DNA of 64,000 nt from Lepidurus packardi. Its lineage: Eukaryota > Arthropoda > Branchiopoda > Notostraca > Triopsidae. Below are positions 48,004-56,261 of this stretch, one piece after another. Location of the stretch: positions 4,216,001-4,280,000 of the forward strand of contig JAKZAN010000007.1 of assembly GCA_023053545.1 (NCBI GenBank), given 5' to 3'. Under the pieces are notes generated by a model that was not told where the DNA came from, made no database searches, and saw nothing but the letters and a program-made list of their open reading frames with translations. Position numbers and translations under genes: made by a program. How positions within the stretch are numbered: the first letter of the stretch is position 1; each line of letters opens with the position of its first letter.

Positions 48004-49077
48004 ATCAGTCGTCAGTCCCAGTCACGAAATGGCTTGACTGAGGGAGTGGTTTGGGCTCTGTTTTGGCTGACTGATACTGACGGAGATAATTCAAATGGAA
48101 TTGAATTGAGGACCCTTGACGCATTGACTGATCCTGAAAGGAACACATTGCCAAGAAATGTTGTATGAAAAACATGCATGAAACTTTGTTATTTGATTAT
48201 TAATATAATACATAAATACTGTTAAAGCCATACGAATTAACTGTATTTGCGCTGAAATGTTTTTAGTGCCGAGAAAGCAACTTGAGATCAACGGCAACGC
48301 CATGTTTTCGTTTGTTGTGTTTCCAAAACAAAGCTGCAAAATACATTCTTTGGTTTCATTTCGCGGTCTTTGTTATCCTTGCTTGGAATATTTATAAGTG
48401 AGAGAAAATGAACGCAGTAGCTTTACAGAGCGCAGTGACAGCTTTTGCGTTATTTTTTGCGTTACAGGTGGACTTGCAAACAGAATCTGCAATTGAAGGA
48501 TTAATATAACTAAGGAATTTTGAGGATATTATTCTTTGTTTGCTTACCTGGGAAACAAACTTCGGCACTTATCTTTTCCCAGCAATTTTTACGGACAGAT
48601 GCATCCTTATAGTCCGCGCGTGACAATCTATAGAGAGCTGGGTAATTCCGGACACATTCAATTAAATGAAACTTCTCTGAATCTTTCATTTTCTTCTCGT
48701 CACTTGCCATGCAGTGTATTCTTTTGGCGCCTTGTTTACTACAAATATGTGGCGTTGCCGCTGAGCTCAAGTTGCTTTCTCGGCACTAAAAACATTTCAG
48801 CGCAAATACAGTTAATTCGTATGGCTTTAACAGTATTTATGTATTATATTAATAATCAAATAACAAAGTTTCATGCATGTTTTTCATACAACATTTCTTG
48901 GCAATGTGTTCCTTTCAGGATCAGTCAATGCGTCAAGGGTCCTCAATTCAATTCCATTTGAATTATCTCCGTCAGTATCAGTCAGCCAAAACAGAGCCCA
49001 AACCACTCCCTCAGTCAAGCCATTTCGTGACTGGGACTGACGACTGATTCAATTTGACTGCCAGTGGGCACGAAGCT
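47975..49077 (-). mobile_element. 1.1 kb PIF/Harbinger-like element with ~310-bp inverted repeats
   Basis: Left repeat 47975 to about 48290 and right repeat about 48765 to 49077 read as the same sequence in opposite orientation, essentially without mismatch over some 310 bp (start AGCTTCGTGCCCACTGG). It is flanked by TTA on both sides (47972-47974 and 49078-49080), the trinucleotide duplication typical of PIF/Harbinger. The centre carries a MADF-type DNA-binding exon on the minus strand; MADF or Myb-like partner proteins are known from this superfamily. No DDE nuclease is present, so it would need a helper. Near-identical arms indicate a recent insertion. Confidence 0.8.
48548..48710 (-). CDS. 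MADF-domain exon in the nested transposon
   Basis: An ATG at 48710 opens a frame encoding MASDEKK followed by a MADF-type N-terminal half (FHLIECVRNYPALYRLSRAD, then YKDASVRKNCWEKISAEV). It reaches a donor CCCAG/GTAAGC at 48547. The pattern LIE-x-V-x-x-YP-x-LY with a later W-x-x-I is characteristic of MADF/Myb-SANT-like DNA-binding domains. The next exon was not found, so the gene is partial. An in-frame upstream extension to 48770 enters the inverted repeat. Confidence 0.65.
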
Positions 49078-50869
49078 TTACGGGTAAGGGACGAACGGGC
49101 CCAGTCCCAAACGGGACCACCTTGGCCAAACGGGCCCAGTGCCAAAAGGGCCCATCCATTGACCAAACGGGCCCAGTCAACAGACCAAACCGGCCCACTA
49201 TTTTGAAACATATTTTGAAACTATATAATTATACCAAACTACAACTTAAAAATGGGGATTTGCAAAGCAAAATTTTGTAAAACCGATTAAATGGTTTTGA
49301 CCTAATCAAGGTCTAAGATTCGGTAGTTATAAACTTTTCAGAAATACAGCAAACATTTAAGTTACTCTGATGATAAACACCAAAACAGTAAACCCTTATT
49401 GAAACACGCGAAAAAAAGCAAAGGCTTTTTCATTAAATATAGTTTATTCTTTATAGTTTATTCTGTTACAGATTAGTGTAGAATATAAGTGCAAACGTGA
49501 AACATTTTACATTTATAGTAAGAGTAAAGCAGACATCACTAAAGATCGCCATGAGGAAAGTGAAAAATACGGAAGTACTCAATGGTAATAATGAAGAATA
49601 CGGAAGTACTCCATAGCAGGGCAAAAAATTTCCAAACCAGCTATACTGTCGGATTACATAGTCATTACTGTCGCATAGTTATAGGGCAAGAGTTCCTCTT
49701 CGAGTTGGATTTTTTCTCGACCATTCTACAGAGAAAACAATACAAAGAACGATAAATACAGCAGGTCGATGTGAAAACTCGTACAAAGAAGTATTGCCAT
49801 AAATATTTAGTATGCTCGTGTCCAGTCTTATATAAAGTCCATCCCAATCCAGCTAACAGTCGTACTATACTTCAGTCGCCACTTCTTAGACTTAGTTTTT
49901 TAATATAGTTTTGGGCAAAACTTCCGCTTTCAGTTGATTTCTTCTGGACCATTCTAAGTGGAAAATAATACAAAAAACGATAAATACTTCATTACACATA
50001 TGTTACAATACAATAGATATGTTTGCAAATATTTACATGTCGTGTCTTACCCATATCGTGTGTTGTTCCCTGAGTCCGGAAAACAGCACAACAGGGTGTT
50101 TGCAATGTTTCAAAATAGTGGGCCCGTTTGGTCTGTTGACTGGGCCCGTTTGGTCAATGGATGGGCCCTTTTGGCACTGGGCCCGTTTGGCCAAGGTGGG
50201 CCCGTTTGGAACTGGGCCCGTTCGTCCCCTACCCTCCCTTACTACCACTACGGGAATGTTACATTCTCGCACCAAACCTCGTCAAAAGGTGGGTAATCAT
50301 TCTCGTGCGAAGCGAACGAATGGCCAGGCTCCGGATGTACAGGAAACGCTCATCGATTCTCAAGAAAGTAAGACGTAATTTCAGCTTGGAACTGTGTAAC
50401 GCAAACTGATCAAAATTATAATTCTTTCTGTAATTTAGACCCGAAGAACGATTCCGGAGACAACAGGAGCACAAGGCAAACATTTACTGCTGGCCAATGA
50501 CCAGTATAGCATTCTGCCCAAGAAAGAGCTAAATTAACCGAATATCTTTAAAATTAAACCTTTCTGATCAAAACTCTTTAAAGCCAGAAAAAAGGACGAC
50601 GGGGCGTCGTATTAAAATACCATTGCGATTATTGAAAAGAAAAATTTATCCTTTAAATATCCTTAGGTCGTCCCACAGAGATCAGATAAGAATATGTTTA
50701 CTGTAATTAATGAAGGTCATCGGGCTGCTTATTTGTTCTACGGCGTGCGCAGTACGTTTGGTGTTGTACTCCCCCTTCAAGTTTCTTCTCTCATAATCAC
50801 TATCAGTTTGAAAAAATCTGCACTAAGCTCATTACAAACATTCATGATTTTAACCTGGTCATAACTTGC

Positions 50870-51365
50870 CTTTACTTAATAACCTAACCTAATCTACGCT
50901 AAATCACTAGTCCATTAACTTGCCCGTGTGGTTTTAACGCGCCTGGGTTTAGTGCATTAAAATAGGTTAAGATTTTTTTTATTAGGTTTGGTTTCTTTAG
51001 GTCTAGTTATAATTTATGCTGGAACTAGTTATAAGTTAGTTTTCGTTAGGTTATAATGGGCAAAAGGTGACCTGACAGGTATATTATCAAAAAGTACCGC
51101 GTGGGCTCGTTTAGGTTAGGCCTCTTTCGACTCGTACCAATTTTTTGCAAGCGATTGCCGTTCGGCTCATGCCGCTTACCAACGAGACACCTTGCAGCTG
51201 CTGGTCAGACAGACCTATTACTAGCAAAGTGAACATTTGTAAGATTTTGATTAAAATACTGAAACAAATACTACCTTCGCTACGCGGGTCTGTTCATCTC
51301 TCGTACGCATGTGAAAAAAAAATCTGCTACACGACCGCCAAGTGAGAGGGTTAGGTTAGGTTCCT
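50870..51365. repeat. Sequence rich in TTAGG-like motifs in the right arm insert
   Basis: Several TTAGGTTAGG or CCTAACCTAA stretches (about 50880, 51110, 51350) and many single TAGGTT motifs in the part of the right arm that has no left-arm counterpart. Copies are scattered and not in long tandem arrays, so they do not form a telomere. Confidence 0.4.
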
Positions 51366-51508
51366 CGACTCAGTTTATGATCACTGTCAGGAACGTCTGT
51401 TGTTAAACTTAAAAGCAGTTTTCACCCACTGAAAGTGCTTGAGAAACAAGAAACCCATGAGGTATAACTGAAAAACAAAAGTACCTAAATATTTCGCTGT
51501 CAACCGTC

Positions 51509-51649
51509 TTATTTAAAAATTATAAAGGAAGGTTCGCGTTCTTTAATCCTCCTGGCCTCTTTTTTTCGTCTTTCGAACTCTTCTTGTCGCTCCTTTGCTT
51601 TTAAAAGAACTGCCTTTACCGCTGCTTCGCTTTTCTTTGTTTTACCCAT
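51509..51649 (-). CDS. Lys/Arg-rich ORF in the right transposon arm
   Basis: Counterpart of the ORF at 47818: begins MGKTKKSEAAVKAVLL and keeps the charged helix to RRIKEREP, then diverges and stops. The homologous reading frame is preserved without frameshift across about 42 codons, which hints at past selection. Unknown family. Confidence 0.4.
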   Translation of the reverse strand: MGKTKKSEAAVKAVLLKAKERQEEFERRKKEARRIKEREPSFIIFK

Positions 51650-51823
51650 GACAAAAAAATTAACTACTAAACAAAACAACGTCACGTGAAACGTAAACAA
51701 AACAAAGTCACGCGATTCCGCGCTGAAGCGAAAGCCGTGGGCATATAATCCTGTGCGTACGAACAGGATGAATGCAAGGCGATCCTGTGGCTTCGCACAG
51801 GATTTCTATCTGATAATGTGTTG

Positions 51824-51831
51824 ATCTCCCT
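51824..51831. repeat. 8-bp target-site duplication, right (ATCTCCCT)
   Basis: Exact match to 47635-47642, directly after the right inverted end of the element. Confidence 0.8.
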
Positions 51832-52056
51832 TGTGGTGCCTCTCGCACTCTCTGGTGTCGGTTCGCTACAATATATGGGTTTAGTTCAGCTGTCGAGGGA
51901 ACAGGCGGACCCGTCTGCCAACATTTTTCGCTACATTTGGAGTTGGAGAAAAACAGCAGCGCTAGGACCCGATGAGGAGGTAACCAGTAGCTTCATATTT
52001 ATCAAACTGCTATTGTTGTCCATATAAGAAGTTTCCCATTCACGATTACCCGAGCC

Positions 52057-52321
52057 ATGGCAGCTAAATTGATATTCAAGTTTTACAAGTCGTTTTACCC
52101 AATGCTATTCCTGAGTAAGTGTACGGTTATCTATTTCAAAATATACATAAATACGTAACGCTACGTCTTGTTCATTAGGTACCTGACTATATATTTCTTA
52201 TTTAGAAGAATTTTGGTGTCCAAGGATACGGGTGATTTCCGAAATTTTTGGGGAAAAAAGGCTGTCAGCTAAAAGTTGGGCCATATTCAAAGCCTGCGCG
52301 TTTTTGAAGGCCAATATCTGA
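52057..52321 (+). CDS. Candidate two-exon 57-residue protein in right duplicated block
   Basis: An ATG with strong context (GAGCCATGG) opens 19 codons (MAAKLIFKF ... MLFL) up to a good donor (CTGA/GTAAGT, exon 52057-52114). A second exon from 52206 continues in the matching phase with EFWCPRIRVISEI and ends at TGA at 52319-52321. The left copy at 46210-46720 keeps similar words in its second exon (VISEI, SWAI, KACAF) but lacks the start. No family is recognised, and it may be noise. Confidence 0.3.
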
Positions 52322-52500
52322 ACCTTGACGTCAATTTCCGAACCTTGACGTTCTTGTTAAGGAAATGCCAGATTCAGGTTTCTGCAACCTTTTGGCTTTG
52401 AATAAGTTCAAAAGTAATGTTAAGAACAAATTCAAGGTAATTTATTTTCTTGACCTTGTGATACTATATTATATTGTTAGTTATCATTGATAGGTGGTTT

Positions 52501-52632
52501 ATGAGATGATTATGGTGGTTTATGGTGGTTTATGAGATAGGAGGTTTATGAGATAGGAGGTTTATGAGATTGGAGGTTTATGAGATTGGAGGTTTATGAG
52601 ATAGGAGGTTTATGAGATAGGAGGTTTATGAG
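52501..52632 (+). repeat. 16-bp minisatellite
   Basis: About eight copies of AGGAGGTTTATGAGAT (A/T variants), with shorter TGGTTTATG units at the start. It forms the right border of the duplicated block and lies just before the solo LTR. Confidence 0.9.
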
Positions 52633-52722
52633 ACCAAAAGAGGGAAGCAAGAATGATTGTTGGACTTGCCAAAGAAATTTTGAAGGTTTTTTTAGCAGAT
52701 GAATTGTGTATGTAATAGATAA

Positions 52723-52957
52723 TGTGGCGTGAGGCCCAGGAGATAGCCCGTAGCCATCCTTCCTCTGCGTACTTTCCTTTGTACTCTTTTCTCTTTCTCC
52801 TCTTTTTCCGTTTTTGTGCTGTTTGTTTGGCTGGTTTGGTTTTTGGCGAGTGGTGCTTGTTTTGGCAGTCGGTCTTTGGTACGAACTCGAGAATAAACGG
52901 TGACTTTACTCTCTCCAAACAAAGGAGTTTAGTAGATTAATTCGGCTACTCGCTACA
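52723..52957 (+). mobile_element. Solo LTR of an LTR retrotransposon
   Basis: A 235-bp unit that starts TGTGGCGTGAGG and ends CTCGCTACA (TG...CA). It is flanked by a 4-bp direct duplication ATAA at 52719-52722 and 52958-52961. An AATAAA lies at 52892-52897 near the 3' end, as in the R region of an LTR. No internal gag-pol sequence or second LTR is present, so it fits a solo LTR left by recombination. Family unassigned. Confidence 0.6.
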
Positions 52958-52961
52958 ATAA

Positions 52962-53727
52962 TATTCAGCAAAAGTGTGGGGAAAACTTGAGGGTTTCCTA
53001 GGTTGCCTTGTCTAAGATTACCTATGAAGGTACTCTATTTTAGTACAACGTCATGAATATGTATAATGGATTACTTTTAGTTGTGTGTAATAGTACCATA
53101 ATACCAGTGGTTGCCAGCGATTTGACGCCCCAGCAAACCCAAAAGTGAATCCATGCAAAAGTAGTACCTACTCATGTACGAAAGAGAAGGATTGTGCAGT
53201 CATTTAGGAGCTTTGACCGAAATAACGATACAGGTCGGAAAGCGTATGGAATGGGGTTTCGGAGTGAGATGGCTAAAGTTGAAGGTCGTGTTCATCGATC
53301 ACCTCAACTTCAGTATAGTCATTACCATGTTTTATGGGATGATTGCAAACTATGTATTGAGGATTTGGAAACGCTTACAAATCAACTCCGTCACGTTTTC
53401 CCTTGTTGAACTTGCTCGTTTTTAAATCCGACACGGTCTTATTGCGCCCATTTTATCTTCTTTTCGACAAAGACTATTTGAATAAGTAATGCTTATAGAT
53501 TACGTGTACGTGTTTTCTTAAATGGAAAACTTGAAACAGGGGTGAAATATGCGAGCGCCGTAGTCAGTAAGCTCGATCACAGGATCAGTCAGGAAGCTAT
53601 GTCTAAAAATAGGCCTTTAGCCTATGTTGCGAGAAGGACCTTTAGTCGGGTTGCTAAGGTGCAGACGTGATTGCTGCATGTGTGATTTGTCATTGGTATT
53701 TCGGAAAGAAAGTGTTCAGGAATAAGT
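52962..53727. other. Upstream of SMYD4-like gene
   Basis: Intergenic; should contain the SMYD4 promoter. Overlapping open frames at 53174-53425 show no domain. Confidence 0.4.
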
Positions 53728-56199
53728 ATGGAAGAATTGACAAAAAACCCGGATTACCGTCAGTTGTGTAATAGTTTAACTTTACAGTCACAGAAAGAGG
53801 GTTTTTTCAATGTGTTTTTGGCATCCGTTAAAGAAGAGATGGACCAAGTTCAGTGGGCAGAATGCATAGACTCAGCAGCCAAACTTAGCTACGTGTGGGA
53901 TTTGTCTAACGCCCGCAAACTCTCGCTTTGCTCCATGTTTAAAGCCAAAGATGTTTACGAAGCTGTCCAGAAGCGTTTACTAGGGAACAAAGCCTTTGAA
54001 AAGGAACAGTTCGCCAAAGCTTTGCTTTTGTATAACCAAAGCGTAATTTTCGCTCCAGCTCTAACCTCAGGTATGGTTCTATCTTGGCATTTCGCTGGCG
54101 CTTTCTTATTTCTGATTACATTTTCTGTTTGGCGTTTAGTAAATGAAGAGAAGCCGGCATTGGCTCTTGCCTTAGCTAATCGTTCGGCAACATTGCTACA
54201 TTTGAAAGAATGGCAACTGTGCCTACAAGATGCCCAATACGCTTTGCAATGTGGTTATCCAGAGAACCAACGATACAAGCTGTACGATCGCATGGCTCAA
54301 TGCTACCACCAACTGAACGAGCAGCAGAAATCAGACACGGCGTACAAGATATTCCTCGGCTGCCTGTATAAAGCCGAAAGTTTGACCAAGGAGAAAATGG
54401 AGCAGCTCAACGCAAATTTGCTAAATAAATTAGAAAAGCCAGCAAAAGCAACTAGTAGTACGCGTAGTTCTATAATAATCAAGGGTTTTCCGCTTCTAGC
54501 TTAAGTTGATAAGATATATCACAATCAGAAGGTATTCATAGATTTTGTATGCAGGTCAGTAAGTGCTTGTGCGTTCGTCGAAAGACTTTGCACTATATTT
54601 CAAATTAGGATCTAAGAGCCTCAGGCTTAAATTAGTACATTGATTCGTTGTAGAAAATATGGTTCCTCCGAAACCGGCATTGTGTAAACCTGGTAACGTT
54701 ACGTTCGCGAATGCTTCGAAAAGCTTCGATGTTTCGGTATCCACGGATATGGGCAGATATGCTGTCGCGAAAGAGGAAATAAAGCCGGGGGAAACGGTTT
54801 TGGTCGAAAGCCCCTTTGCAGCTTGTCTTGTGCCTGACAAATTCGGTTCCCATTGTCATCACTGCTTCCAGAGGTAAAGTCAAAATATAATTAGTTCTGT
54901 AACGGTTAGTGAACTTCCGTTTCAACGCAGAATAAAAGTAGCGTACAGTTGCAGTAACTGCAGAAGTGTCGCTTTCTGCGGTCTGCAATGCCTCGAACAA
55001 GCTCAAAGCTACCACGCCATTGAATGCCAAATTTTGGATGTTTTAATTGGTTCGGGCATCAGCATCCTGTCATGGCTGGCTATGCGAATATTGATTCGAA
55101 AGGGCGTTAAAAACTTCACGAATCTACGGGGCGATTTTCACCCACAAGAAGACACTGTGCAATTGAACGAAGATGGAGTGTACGAAGCGGACAAATACGA
55201 AACCTTTTACAATCTTTGCACCCTCGAAAATTCTCGAGCCTCATCTGATATGTTTGACCGCACCGTAATGGCTGTATTTCTGCTCAAATGCCTGCAAGCT
55301 GGCCATTATTTAAAGATAGTTTCCAACACAGGTGATCAGCAAGATCCTTCTAGATTTACGACTGTAAATGCTTATTTTGATTTTGACAACAACAGAACCC
55401 ATGCGAGGGGAAGAATTATGGATTGCCCAATTACTGTTGCGGAATTTGCATATAGTCCAGTTTAACGCTCACGAAATCTTGGAGCAGATTCAACCCGAAG
55501 TAAACAACGTTCGGAAATTCAAACCTGTTTGCCTCGGGGTTGGAATTTATAATACTGTAGCTTTTTGTAACCATTCTTGTTATCCGGCCGTAAGCAGGTA
55601 TGATTTCTTTAATTCTCCTTTTTTTCTTTCTTGTGATTGCTTATCGTGTTTTAATTATCAGATATTTTCACGGAACGACCCTCGTCTTAACAAGCATTAG
55701 AACTATGGCACCAAGGGAAATGATAGCGGAGAATTACGGTCCCATGTTCACGAGTATGGGCAAAAGACAAAGGCAAAATTATCTGAAGGGCAGATACTGG
55801 TTTGATTGCTGTTGCCAAGCTTGTAAAGAAGACTGGCCTGTATATGATCAGCTGACCTATAGACCGCAATTCACGTGTCCATCTGGAACCTGTAAACAAA
55901 AGCTGGTGATTCATCCTTCCCAAAACGCCATTTGTATGTCTTGCAAAAAAGCGTACCCTGTAGCTTGTTTGCTTAAGACGCTAGAAACTATAGAAGCGAT
56001 TTATTGCCAAGGAATGGACAGCTTGGGAAAAGGTTATGTCGAAGACGCTATCAAACCCCTGACGACTTTTATTGAAAAAGCGGAAAATCTCACGACTCCT
56101 CCTTATCGCGAGTTACATTTGGCACAGGACGCCTTACGCCATTGCTTGACTACCCGAGGAACTACCTATTACCCTACCCTGGACAAGTTCAAACCGTAA
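53728..56199 (+). CDS. SMYD4: SET and MYND domain protein, SMYD4-like
   Basis: Six exons: 53728-54070, 54140-54454 (donor approximate), 54654-54873, 54931-55331, 55396-55597, 55662-56199; about 672 residues. The N-terminal third is a TPR-type helical region (GNKAFEKEQFAKALLLYNQS, ALANRSATLLHLKEW), specific to SMYD4. The split SET domain begins at about residue 225 (GRYAVAKEEIKPGETVLVE). It is interrupted by a MYND zinc finger (CHHCFQR, YSCSNCRSVAFC, AIEC). The catalytic SET core follows with NHSCYPA and ENYGPMF, and then post-SET cysteines (CCCQACKEDW). The usual SMYD4 activity is as a lysine methyltransferase, with links to HDAC1 in insects and to heart development in vertebrates. The first intron (69 nt) has no stop and keeps frame, so a retained form would add 23 residues. 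The donor of exon 2 is one of several close GT sites (54455, 54458 or 54465). Confidence 0.9.
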
Positions 56200-56261
56200 A
56201 AACGAAGAACAATCAGTGAGAACGTCTTGACAGACCAGTATAAATGCAATACAAAAGAAAA

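Larger units (their letters stand above)
47643..51823. mobile_element. 4.2 kb DNA transposon with long inverted arms (hAT- or P-like)
   Basis: Both ends are CAACACATTATCAGA as inverted repeats, flanked by an identical 8-bp duplication (ATCTCCCT). The arms are long. Left arm 47643-47940 plus 49081-49211 matches, in inverted order, right arm 51823-51525 plus 50236-50104. Near each end are two small palindromes around ATCCTGTG/CACAGGAT, which may bind transposase. Eight-bp duplications and ends starting with CA are known from hAT and P elements; I cannot decide between them. The 0.9 kb centre (49212-50103) has no clear transposase, so the element is probably non-autonomous or decayed. A second element has inserted into the left arm. 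The right arm carries about 1.27 kb (50237-51524) not present on the left. Confidence 0.8.

Noticed and set aside
48091..48961. Identical hydrophobic open frames on opposite strands (48091-48339 minus, 48536-48961 plus)
   Set aside because: They are the two arms of the nested element read in mirror orientation, not a duplicated membrane protein.
49011..50296. Trp/Gly-rich frames repeated in both orientations
   Set aside because: Produced by the GGGCCC-rich inverted arms of the 4.2 kb element; no coding evidence.
51110..51365. Internal telomere array
   Set aside because: Only two or three TTAGG units in a row, scattered; not an array.
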